Source of the DNA: Chrysogorgia sp. JL179-B06
Taxonomy: Eukaryota > Cnidaria > Anthozoa > Scleralcyonacea > Chrysogorgiidae
Direction of reading: 5' to 3'
Length of the DNA: 64,000 bases
NCBI GenBank assembly: GCA_035772405.1
Contig: JAYKKM010000193.1
Span: 3,167,501 to 3,231,500 of the forward strand
Part shown: in pieces, positions 24,640-32,292 of the stretch
Layout: the number at the start of each line of letters is the position of its first letter
How positions within the stretch are numbered: the first letter of the stretch is position 1
Translations under genes and position numbers: made by a program
Notes under the pieces: model-generated
What the model was told of the DNA's origin: nothing
Databases searched by the model: none
What the model saw: only the letters and a program-made list of their open reading frames with translations

Positions 24640-24808
24640 AGTAGTATAGCAAGTGGGGCTGCGAGCCCAATCGACCTCAACCGTGAATATAAATGCCAAA
24701 ACATCACCAAATTTGGCCAAGTCACGACTCGACAAATTTGGTGATGTTTTGGCATTTATATTCACGGTTGAGGTCGAATAAGCCCACAGCCCCACTTGCT
24801 ATACTACT
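24640..24808. repeat. Terminal hairpin palindrome, left end
   Basis: 75-bp arms (24640-24714 and 24734-24808) around a 19-nt loop GGCCAAGTCACGACTCGAC. Mismatches cluster at GCGAGCCCAAT against GTGGGCTTATT. The same structure with the same arm orientation forms the right end (43117-43285). Confidence 0.93.
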
Positions 24809-25159
24809 ACAGCGATCGTTAGTCAATCTAAACACCCCTCCCACGTTTTCTACTAAATTGATGCCAAACACACGCGAGACTCACGAGACAACACCAAATC
24901 GCTATTTTAACGAAATACGACACATTTCGTCAAATTTAGAGAAAGTTTTGTGTCGCCATTTTCACATTTGTGTTTGGTAAACTATGACTGGCGCGCTCTA
25001 CCATTGTTTCAATTCATGCGCGAAAAAAAAGCCACTAGATTTTGATTCCAGTGACGATGTTTAATAAATTTCAACGAGAAAGCTAGTCTAGTGGTAGTGT
25101 TAAATAGATTTCATATGCGAGTGCTGTACCTGCTATATGAATCAAGGTCACCTGTCGAT

Positions 25160-25322
25160 GTTGCTAACAACAACATTCCATTACGAATAGCAACTACGAT
25201 TTTTTAAAAAAATGTTTTCACTTTGAAAAAATATTTTCACTTTGAAAAAATATTTTCATTTTAAAATATTTTTTTCAAAAAGTTGTGGTTGCTATTCGCA
25301 ATGGAATGTTGTTGTTAGCGAC
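25160..25322. repeat. Subterminal palindrome with A/T-rich direct repeats in its loop (left)
   Basis: Arms GTTGCTAACAACAACATTCC...GAATAGCAACTACG and CGTGGTTGCTATTC-like complement...GGAATGTTGTTGTTAGC. The loop has three direct repeats of AAATATTTTCACTTTG/TTTTCACTTTGAAAAA. The same structure is at 42602-42765 in the right TIR. Confidence 0.88.
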
Positions 25323-25535
25323 ACACCACGTACAACCACCTGCTGTCGTGCGAGGTGGAGATAGCTGACCACGAGAGAAGAATCGCGATGTTTGAAGAAG
25401 GGGTGAGGACCACCATGCTAAGACTGTCTAACTTTGAGCGTACACTATGATTGTACACTATAAATATCGTGAATAAAAAACCGTTGTGTGAATGGACTCG
25501 CGCGGTTGTTATGAAGCCACCTGCTAGCATGCAAA

Positions 25536-26054
25536 TTAGTCCGCCCGCTCACTATTTTCAGTGTTTGTCGAACTTCTGAAATGGTGGTCGTACACATATT
25601 TAGACGTTGTGATTCCTCCCGACAACAAGCCCAAGAAAGGCACGTACGGTGTCACAATCGCGACAATGCTCTCGACGTCTTTCTTTAATAGCGGGTCTTT
25701 TTGTAGTTCGTCATTTAGTTCGTCAGGATTTTCAATAGCGTTCAACCCATCCAGTAAGCTGGCGAATTTGCTGATTAGCAAGTCGGTGAGAAAAGCGTTT
25801 GCGATTTCCATTCTCTTCAACTCATATTGACGCCATATCTTGTCGATAACCTTTGCGGACGCTTTTTTAATATACGCTTCGGACTGACTCACCACACCAT
25901 CGCCAGACAGTCTAATAAGCTCGGCTCTCCTAACGTCAATGTCGTCAGTGTCCACAGTTGAGGTACTAGCGGCTTGGGTCTCCTCAACTAACTCCTCAAT
26001 CGTGGGGTTTTCTTCACTTTTGCGTTTTACCATCACGCTATTACTTATACCCAT
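25536..26054 (-). CDS. Conserved Polinton terminal gene of unknown function (172 aa)
   Basis: Starts ATG at 26054, 3 bp after the ATPase stop. The N-terminal ~60 residues are acidic and Ser/Thr-rich, and 60-125 is predicted mostly helical (AYIKKASAKVIDKIWRQYELKR, FLTDLLISKFASLLDGL). Residues about 130-152 (AIVTPYVPFLGLLSGGITTS) could be a membrane segment. No known domain recognised. The C-terminal half lies inside the TIR, so a 3' copy exists at the other end, and a relic copy lies at 16769-17026 next to an ATPase relic. Constant linkage to the ATPase suggests a virion or packaging role (inference). Confidence 0.85.
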   Translation of the reverse strand: MGISNSVMVKRKSEENPTIEELVEETQAASTSTVDTDDIDVRRAELIRLSGDGVVSQSEAYIKKASAKVIDKIWRQYELKRMEIANAFLTDLLISKFASLLDGLNAIENPDELNDELQKDPLLKKDVESIVAIVTPYVPFLGLLSGGITTSKYVYDHHFRSSTNTENSERAD

Positions 26055-26057
26055 ATT

Positions 26058-26657
26058 TTATTGCGGAATAACAACTTCGTGACTGTATGGATAGCGCAGT
26101 GAGATTTCTAGTCTAGCGTACTTATTATTTTTTAATGCAGTCACAATCGCCGACGATTTTTCTCTGCTAATGTCTCCAAGGTAATCGTCAATAACAACCT
26201 TCATATCACTCTTACTCGGACAGTAAAAGCAAACGAGCTTACTAATATTTTCTCTGTACGGTTTTGCGATCGACGTCAGTTGTTGTGTGATGACAATAAC
26301 GCTCAGCATAAAATGTCGCGCGCTAAAAGCTAAGTTGACCAATTGACTAGTCCTATTCTTAACGTCCTGCCCACTTGCACAGTCGTCCAACACAATCAGA
26401 GTGTTAGTGCCTTTAAAAACATTTGTTACACACTTGAGAACAGCGTCGACATTATCCTGCGCACAGTCTATCGCTAACACATCAGGGTCGCGCACATATT
26501 TCCAATCTTGATACGCTTTATTCCACTCGAAAGTAGGGCAAATCAACACAATGTAGTCAAATTTGCTACAATACTCAGATTCCAATGTTTCCAGCAAGTA
26601 ATGCGTCTTACCACAAGCTGTCATACCAACAATTAGCATATTAAACGGAGTCTCCAT
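26058..26657 (-). CDS. ATP: Genome-packaging ATPase (FtsK/HerA, A32-like)
   Basis: 199 residues, normal for Polinton ATPases. Walker A GMTACGKT at residues 11-18 sits very near the N-terminus, as in A32-type packaging ATPases. Walker B is TLIVLDDCAS (Asp91-Asp92), and the motif VIVITQQLTSI around residue 140 fits the sensor region. It should drive DNA into capsids. It lies between the capsid-like gene (15 bp away) and the terminal gene (3 bp). Frame undamaged. Confidence 0.93.
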   Translation of the reverse strand: METPFNMLIVGMTACGKTHYLLETLESEYCSKFDYIVLICPTFEWNKAYQDWKYVRDPDVLAIDCAQDNVDAVLKCVTNVFKGTNTLIVLDDCASGQDVKNRTSQLVNLAFSARHFMLSVIVITQQLTSIAKPYRENISKLVCFYCPSKSDMKVVIDDYLGDISREKSSAIVTALKNNKYARLEISLRYPYSHEVVIPQ

Positions 26658-26672
26658 TAACTCACGTTTGAT

Positions 26673-27911
26673 TTAATACTGGATTGATTGCAGCCCATTG
26701 TTCATGAAGTTGACCAACCCATCACTTATCACAAACACCCTGCACATAACATTCGCAGTCGTCGCTTTCTTAGTGATTTCAAGAAGCACGCCAGATTGTG
26801 TGTTCACAATTTTTTTACCAGTGGCGACGTTGTAATTATCTTGGACGCTCCTCAAGTCGATGACCAACGCGAAGCCATCTTTATAGAACTTCTGTATGGT
26901 CATGAACTGAGCGTGTTCTTCACCCAACCCAAACAATCGTTTCGCTTCTGCGTAGAACTTCGACTTTGGAATACCCTGTGAGTACACACTATTTGGCACA
27001 CCTTCAATTGTGACTCTAACACTATCAATATTTGGGTAAAGAAACTCCTCGCTGTCTGTTCGCACCTTATTCGTGAATAGCAACACAATCGCCTTCATGC
27101 TTTTTCTTGGAAGATTAATGTTTTCATTCACAATGGTTGTGCCTTTGTCCCATTCGGTGGTTTTCATCAACGTGATGTGTTCGTATGACAAACTACGACC
27201 ACTTGCATAGCCCGACGCTATCTCATCAGCGAGCTCCTGATTATCGATCGTTTCGTACTCAAGCTCGAGGTTCTCCAGAGTGTATCCACCCACAGCGCTA
27301 CCAGATTGCGCCACCATGATGTCCGTGGCCTTCGGAAGTGTGATGACATACTGCAAGTTGTTGTTCATGCTAAAAGGAGCGTACAACCCGTGGTCATTCA
27401 TGATTTTACCAAGCTTAATCCGCTGCTTCGTCCCAATCACACCAAACATTAACGCGTCACTAACTTTAGCAACGTTCCCACTCGTCGCACCACTGTCATC
27501 CTTAGAAACTAGCTTTCTCAAGTTCTCACCACCAATACCATAGTCAATCATTTGGTCTCGCGCAGTAACACTTTCCCAAAGGTCGCGATAGACACCAGTG
27601 TAATTTTCCCCATTGTTGTCATACACAGTTTCCCCAGCTAGTCTCACAACAAGTTTCTCAACCAACAACTTGCTGACATTGTTCAAGAACCAGCTTTTAG
27701 CGTTTGCATTCTTAAAGTCAAACACTAGACCCAACGATCCAGGCACCAAACAGCTACTAACCTTGAGCTTTGGTATGTCAACGTAAAGTTCCTCACCAGG
27801 ACTAACTTTATTGGGGTTCAACGTGATTACGTGTTGCGTTCTCACCCCTTTTATGCCACCCATGGTCGCTCGTCTAAAACCAGGGCTCAACTCTGCTGAC
27901 GTGGCGTTCAT
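26673..27911 (-). CDS. MCP: Probable major capsid protein (double jelly-roll type)
   Basis: 412 residues directly upstream of the packaging ATPase, the usual place of the capsid gene. It is rich in beta-strand patterns (QHVITLNPNKVSPGEELYVDIP, LLVEKLVVRLAGETVYDNNG, LENLELEYETI, KAIVLLFTNKV, VRVTIEGVPNSVYSQGIP), consistent with paired jelly rolls. There is no signal peptide, and only a weak hydrophobic C-terminus. It is somewhat short for Polinton capsid proteins. The relic at 16194-16614 carries the same C-terminus. The assignment rests on position and strand pattern plus family resemblance; a structure prediction would settle it. Confidence 0.7.
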   Translation of the reverse strand: MNATSAELSPGFRRATMGGIKGVRTQHVITLNPNKVSPGEELYVDIPKLKVSSCLVPGSLGLVFDFKNANAKSWFLNNVSKLLVEKLVVRLAGETVYDNNGENYTGVYRDLWESVTARDQMIDYGIGGENLRKLVSKDDSGATSGNVAKVSDALMFGVIGTKQRIKLGKIMNDHGLYAPFSMNNNLQYVITLPKATDIMVAQSGSAVGGYTLENLELEYETIDNQELADEIASGYASGRSLSYEHITLMKTTEWDKGTTIVNENINLPRKSMKAIVLLFTNKVRTDSEEFLYPNIDSVRVTIEGVPNSVYSQGIPKSKFYAEAKRLFGLGEEHAQFMTIQKFYKDGFALVIDLRSVQDNYNVATGKKIVNTQSGVLLEITKKATTANVMCRVFVISDGLVNFMNNGLQSIQY

Positions 27912-27934
27912 ATACCTTTACACATGTTTTATCG

Positions 27935-29365
27935 CTACCGTTTTAGCTTGTAATAATCATAAGCAAACCACGCGAGCACCACCGCGAGGACCCACAGATT
28001 CTGAGCCAACCAGGCGAGACCCTTCGCACCCAACGTCAACATATTGTAAACTAAATTAGCCAACCCAACAGCCCATGGACCCATCTTCGTTATCGCATTC
28101 TTAACAGCCTGCGCAAATGACCTCGTAGCCATAGCGCCTTTCATAACAGCAGACCTCCCAGCGATGATAATAGTTGTTATAATTCCAGCCACTGAAATTG
28201 CTACAGCGCTCAACCCGACCATATTCTCTTTAGCCCATTCCTTGAATTTCTGAAACCTATCAATGTCGATCTCTTGTCGCGCTCTAACTTCCTCTATTTG
28301 TCGTTGTTCTAAGACTTCTTTTTTGGCTTGCGTGAGTCCCACCTTTCTCCTAAGCAAACCGTCATACTCTAGCTGTTCGTCACTCGTAAGACCACTTTGC
28401 TCAGCTTTTCTGTTAAGCTCTGCCAATCTCTTGTCCGTTTCATTTATCGCTTCCTGATAATAGTCTACTTGTATTTGCAATGCACCATTGTCGCCTATTC
28501 TCGACTCACGCAACACACTATCACTTGGGTTTAGCACACCATTATGTTCACGGTTTTCGTCTGATGATAGATCAGGTATGTCATCATTATCCACTCTTGT
28601 CTCAATCACTGGGAAGTCGTCTGGGGTCACTTCTGTTGTGGTAACTGTTGTTTCTGTACTCTCAGGGATTTGGCCAACTAACTTTTTGAACTGCTCAATC
28701 GCATTGTTACTACGAGCGTCTTTACTATAGTTCAATTCGTCTCCCCAAGGTATTAGAATTCGTTTGGGTGCTCCATATTTACCATCTTTGTTTATCGGTT
28801 TGAAAAGAATAGCCCCTGAGTCCGCAACCTGCGACCTGTTGACTATTTCCCTTGACGCGTCGTCTTGGCCGAGTACCTTTTTGTTGAATTTATGTATTTT
28901 CTTGTTTATTAGCTTGATTCTTTTTACGTTGTCTTCTGTTAGCTTTTTGTTGGACGCTTTTAGCTCGCCCAGTCTTTTCTCAATTTCTTCCTCCTCTTCA
29001 AAAGCTATACTAAAACTCTCGTCATTGACGTCACCATACAACTTCTGTTCAACAAACTCTACTGTTGGGACTTCTGTGTTAGTCCCCCTTATTGTCACCG
29101 TCTTACCATCATCAGTGTCAGTGAACGACGTCTCTGTTTCTCGAGACCTTCTATCCAGTTCACCCTGCAATCTATTCGCTCTCCCATTCAATCTCTCATA
29201 CTTGACACGTTCGATGTGTGGTATATTGTCGTTGGTGTATATTTTCTCAATTGAATCTATACGTTTAGTGAGTTCTTCAAGTTCAACGTTTATTTGATCA
29301 TTAGTGTAAGCTCTACCAAGGTTCTCCATCTCAATCTCGTCAAAAACTTCCCCACCTTCAGCCAT
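27935..29365 (-). CDS. Membrane/coiled-coil protein, paralogue A (476 aa)
   Basis: Starts MAEGG. The N-terminal two thirds are highly charged with long helices (GELKASNKKLTEDNVKRIKL, ETDKRLAELNRKAEQ), probably coiled coils. The C-terminal third has a hydrophobic segment (MVGLSAVAISVAGIITTIIIAG), then SFAQAVKNAITKMGPW and a second hydrophobic pair (LVYNMLTLGAKGLAWLAQNL, WVLAVVLAWFAYDYY). It is a tandem duplicate of 29425-30450, sharing start, the motif QVDYYQEAINETDKRL/QADHFQDLINEASKRI and the whole C-terminal third. Function unknown; a virion membrane or entry-related structural role is possible (inference). Confidence 0.85.
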   Translation of the reverse strand: MAEGGEVFDEIEMENLGRAYTNDQINVELEELTKRIDSIEKIYTNDNIPHIERVKYERLNGRANRLQGELDRRSRETETSFTDTDDGKTVTIRGTNTEVPTVEFVEQKLYGDVNDESFSIAFEEEEEIEKRLGELKASNKKLTEDNVKRIKLINKKIHKFNKKVLGQDDASREIVNRSQVADSGAILFKPINKDGKYGAPKRILIPWGDELNYSKDARSNNAIEQFKKLVGQIPESTETTVTTTEVTPDDFPVIETRVDNDDIPDLSSDENREHNGVLNPSDSVLRESRIGDNGALQIQVDYYQEAINETDKRLAELNRKAEQSGLTSDEQLEYDGLLRRKVGLTQAKKEVLEQRQIEEVRARQEIDIDRFQKFKEWAKENMVGLSAVAISVAGIITTIIIAGRSAVMKGAMATRSFAQAVKNAITKMGPWAVGLANLVYNMLTLGAKGLAWLAQNLWVLAVVLAWFAYDYYKLKR

Positions 29366-29424
29366 ATTACATTAGCTCACATTTTGAATATCGCTCTCTG
29401 ACTCCCACGAATCACATTTTCTCT
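29366..29424 (-). pseudogene. Vestigial integrase chromodomain tail between paralogues
   Basis: The minus strand reads DSWESESDIQNVS and a stop, then the ATG context of paralogue A. The live integrase ends NSWIPESDIQNVS and stop just before paralogue B, with matching bases beyond. The duplicated unit therefore included the last ~40 bp of the integrase gene. Confidence 0.8.
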
Positions 29425-30450
29425 CTAGTTTAGATAATTGTACGCAAGCCACGCGAATGTCACCGCAAACACCCACAGATTTTGAGCTAACCAGGCGAGA
29501 CCCTTCGCGCCTGTCACCAGCGCGTCATAAACTAAGTTCGCCAATCCAATAACCCATGGACCCATCCTCATTATCACGTTTTTAACAGCCTGTGCAAACG
29601 ACCTCGTGGTCATAGCGCCTTTCATAGCATTAGACCTCCCAGCGATAATAATGGTTGTTATAATCGCAGCTATTGCAATCGCTAAAGCACTAAACCCAAC
29701 CATATTTTCTCTAGCCCACTTCTTGAACTTCTGCAACCTGTCAATGTCGACTTCCTGCTGCTCTCTAACCTCCTCTATTTGCCGCTGTTCAATAACCATG
29801 TCTCTAGCCTGTCTAAGTCCAATCACTCTTTCAGCTAGATCGATGAACTCTTCGTTCTCTGCAGTTGTGAGGTCTTTTCCCTCAAGCTCTGATATTCTTT
29901 TGCTTGCTTCGTTTATCAAGTCTTGAAAATGGTCTGCTTGTATTTGCAATGTGCCAGTGTCGCCTACTCTCGACTCAGACATCACATTCTCACCTGGATT
30001 GAGCATGCTATTCAGCTCGCGGTTCTCGATTGGTCTTAGTCCAGGTATGTCGACGTACTCTGCGTGTGTGGTGTCTAACAACGGTACACTCCTCGCGACG
30101 TCTTCACGATCTTTTGCGTTGTCAATAGTCTGCGTTGCGAGATCGTTAAAAACCTTCTCCACATGTTGAGGCACTCCTCCACCACTCCTCGCAATGTTTT
30201 TAATCCGCGCTACGAGATCGCCAGTGGTCCTCCCCATGTGTTGGCGAAATCTCACATCACGTTCACGCCTCAGTCCACTCTCCACTCTAATTAGTCTAAT
30301 TTTCTCATCGACTGTGACGTTTGGATCACCCTGAGATAGTTTGCGATCTAGAGTGGCTTTTTCGAGACTATACTTTAGTTCGTCGTCAGTGACATCTTTG
30401 TATTCGTCAGATCTATCCATCTCAAAGTCGTCGAAGCCACCTTCAGCCAT
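29425..30450 (-). CDS. Membrane/coiled-coil protein, paralogue B (341 aa)
   Basis: Starts MAEGGFDDFEMD 6 bp after the integrase stop. The charged helical middle is shorter than in paralogue A. The C-terminus is strongly conserved between the two: VDIDRLQKFKKWARENMVGF, AIAAIITTIIIAG, RSFAQAVKNVIMRMGPWVIG, GLAWLAQNLW. Two or three membrane segments are predicted. Conservation concentrated in the membrane part suggests that part carries the shared function, while the variable N-termini may give different partners (inference). Confidence 0.85.
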   Translation of the reverse strand: MAEGGFDDFEMDRSDEYKDVTDDELKYSLEKATLDRKLSQGDPNVTVDEKIRLIRVESGLRRERDVRFRQHMGRTTGDLVARIKNIARSGGGVPQHVEKVFNDLATQTIDNAKDREDVARSVPLLDTTHAEYVDIPGLRPIENRELNSMLNPGENVMSESRVGDTGTLQIQADHFQDLINEASKRISELEGKDLTTAENEEFIDLAERVIGLRQARDMVIEQRQIEEVREQQEVDIDRLQKFKKWARENMVGFSALAIAIAAIITTIIIAGRSNAMKGAMTTRSFAQAVKNVIMRMGPWVIGLANLVYDALVTGAKGLAWLAQNLWVFAVTFAWLAYNYLN

Positions 30451-30456
30451 ATTACA

Positions 30457-31560
30457 CTAGCTCACATTTTGAATATCGCTCTCTGGTATCCACGAATTAT
30501 GTTTGCTCTCATAACCCAACCATTTGACCAGCGCCATCTTCTTCCCTCTGACTTTCTCTCTTTTCAACACCTTCTCAACTCTGTACACATCGTCACCATG
30601 TTTCCTATTGACCAGCGATAATTCCTGTTCATAAAATTTACCAATAATCTGTTCACCGCCTATGTCCTCAATTTCGTACACATTCGGGTCACCACGAATA
30701 ACCTTTACCACTTTAAACAGCTCTTCAGTGAAGTTGGCTTCATAACCCTTTGTGAACACACTCTTGTATTTACTAATTCTCACTGACTCGCCAACTCTAA
30801 ACTTTGGTAATGGATTGTCTGCGAAATGATGACCAAACAAAGTGGTCCACACTTCACCCTCATTTGACTTATTGACATCCTTCGGTTTCATCATAATGCT
30901 TCGATTCACATTGCCATTGTAATTGCTCACAAACTGGTCAAGAACGTCAATCCATTTGTACGTTCCACGGGCATAAAAGTACTTCCACATAATGCTCTTG
31001 AGGCTTCTATTAAAACGCTCGACAACAGCGGCCTTTTTATCACTCTTTGTGCTGAAATATTCAACACCATGTTCTTTCAACAAACTTTTCACCCCAACAT
31101 TGTAGAACTCAAGTCCATTATCAAATTGTGCTAACTTAGGTGTGGTTCCAAACCGATCTTTAAAGTCAACCAACAATTTTCCAACAGCCTTAGTCATGTT
31201 CTTAGTGTCTTTTCTATAAACTGCAATACCAAAAGCGTATCTACTCAATATTTCAATGCCTGTCAATATCCAATAATAACCGCCATTCTGTTTCGAGTGC
31301 TTACTCATGTCCACTAAGTCCATTTGGAGCTCTTCACCAAGAAATCCAACAAAGGTCGCACGGAACTTATGTCTTCTCACGATGGGTTTGTACCTAGTGT
31401 AAGTGTCTTGCGTGGTCAACCATTCTTTCACTGTTTTTCTAGTTACTTTCAATCCGTCTCCTAACGCGCTTTGATACAACCTCTCTACACCACTGTACCC
31501 AGTCTTAGGATTATAATAAATATCTCTCAACCCTTGTTCTGTTTCCACACCAAGCTCCAT
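30457..31560 (-). CDS. INT: Retroviral-type integrase with C-terminal chromodomain
   Basis: 367 residues from the ATG at 31560; an in-frame GTG three codons upstream is less likely. The RNase H-fold core has the DDE triad: Asp81 in LQMDLVDM, Asp147 in AQFDNGLEF, and Glu181 in AAVVERFNRSLK. The N-terminal part lacks an obvious HHCC zinc finger. Residues ~305-362 form a chromodomain (VYRVEKVLKREKVRGKKMALVKWLG and SWIPESDI). It joins the linear element to host DNA and produces the 6-bp duplication; the chromodomain may steer it to marked chromatin. It starts 5 bp after the stop of the penton-like gene. Confidence 0.95.
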   Translation of the reverse strand: MELGVETEQGLRDIYYNPKTGYSGVERLYQSALGDGLKVTRKTVKEWLTTQDTYTRYKPIVRRHKFRATFVGFLGEELQMDLVDMSKHSKQNGGYYWILTGIEILSRYAFGIAVYRKDTKNMTKAVGKLLVDFKDRFGTTPKLAQFDNGLEFYNVGVKSLLKEHGVEYFSTKSDKKAAVVERFNRSLKSIMWKYFYARGTYKWIDVLDQFVSNYNGNVNRSIMMKPKDVNKSNEGEVWTTLFGHHFADNPLPKFRVGESVRISKYKSVFTKGYEANFTEELFKVVKVIRGDPNVYEIEDIGGEQIIGKFYEQELSLVNRKHGDDVYRVEKVLKREKVRGKKMALVKWLGYESKHNSWIPESDIQNVS

Positions 31561-31565
31561 ATAAT

Positions 31566-32276
31566 TCACACAATATACAGTTCCAATAGCACCGCGCCAA
31601 TTTTGAGACTATCGTTATTTGGTTTGACGCGAAATGTCATACTCGAGTAAACACCTTTTTTAATACTCACCTTTGACTCAATGTCCACATGACGTTGCAC
31701 TGACCCTTTCAAAGACTGTTCGGTGGGTATTGGCAACGTTGTGATCACATTGCTACGCTTCCCATCAATACCCACGTTACTATCCGTCTCAACAATGTCA
31801 CACGAGACTTCTATGTACTTCAGACCTTTATACATGTCGACCTCGTTCGGGCTAGTGTGCCACTGTGAGTCATTCTGAATCACCTCACCTCTCGCGAAAC
31901 CAAGTAGAGGCCCAATGGTGTCTAACACAGCTGAGCTACTAACCTTAACCCTACATTTACCTGTGGGCACTAGTTTCTCTATCTCAAGATCCACCTTAAG
32001 CTCGCTAGACTCGTGTTTCAAGACTTTGACCAATGCATCGAAGCTAAAGTACCCCTCACCCACTTTAATCTTTTTAAAAGAGCCTGCCCTAGAGCTATCC
32101 AGCGTGAAGACCTGAATGCTGTCGTCGTTTGTTGTGTTATGATAGTCCCAAAACACAGTGGCTGTCTTGACCACAATGTACGGGTTATCGTGTATGACCA
32201 TCATCGCGTTGTCAAAGGACACAACTTTTTCCGCACCTTCAATGAGTACCGTCAACTTTCGCGTCATGTATAACAT
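31566..32276 (-). CDS. Probable minor capsid (penton-like, single jelly roll) protein
   Basis: 236 residues (or 233 from a second ATG at 32267), rich in alternating hydrophobic strands: RKLTVLIEGAEKVVSF, YIVVKTATVFWDYH, GKCRVKVSSSAVLDTIGP, DMYKGLKYIEVSCDIVE, SSMTFRVKPNNDS and LLELYIV at the C-terminus. It has the length and strand pattern of Polinton minor capsid proteins and is the first gene of the leftward block. The only alternative is an unknown structural protein. Its start codon lies 12 bp from that of the divergent gene at 32289. Confidence 0.55.
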   Translation of the reverse strand: MLYMTRKLTVLIEGAEKVVSFDNAMMVIHDNPYIVVKTATVFWDYHNTTNDDSIQVFTLDSSRAGSFKKIKVGEGYFSFDALVKVLKHESSELKVDLEIEKLVPTGKCRVKVSSSAVLDTIGPLLGFARGEVIQNDSQWHTSPNEVDMYKGLKYIEVSCDIVETDSNVGIDGKRSNVITTLPIPTEQSLKGSVQRHVDIESKVSIKKGVYSSMTFRVKPNNDSLKIGAVLLELYIV

Positions 32277-32292
32277 ACAGTATATTATATGC
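32264..32292. promoter_or_regulatory. Divergent start region between the two gene blocks
   Basis: The leftward (32276) and rightward (32289) start codons are 12 bp apart, separated by ACAGTATATTAT. Any promoter must lie in coding sequence or downstream Met codons (32267 and 32337) are used. Confidence 0.5.

Larger units (their letters stand above)
24640..25807 (+). repeat. Left terminal inverted repeat of the Polinton
   Basis: Matches the reverse complement of 42134-43285 almost base for base. The inner limit is where GCGTTTGCGAT (left) and GCGTTTGCAAT (right) diverge. It contains a 169-bp terminal palindrome, a second palindrome at 25160-25322, and the 3' ~90 codons of the terminal gene. 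Confidence 0.95.

Noticed and set aside
24493..24980. Open frames across the Polinton terminus (and mirror copies at 42945-43367)
   Set aside because: They run through the terminal hairpin palindrome and cross the element border; they are shadows of the TIR.
25315..25530. 71-codon frame in the left TIR, identical in the right TIR at 42395-42610
   Set aside because: Present in both TIRs simply because they are copies; no domain or coding signature, although a small TIR-encoded peptide cannot be fully excluded.
28263..29297. Ser/Leu-rich plus-strand frames antisense to the paralogue genes
   Set aside because: Antisense shadows of minus-strand coding sequence; composition typical of reversed charged coiled-coil codons.
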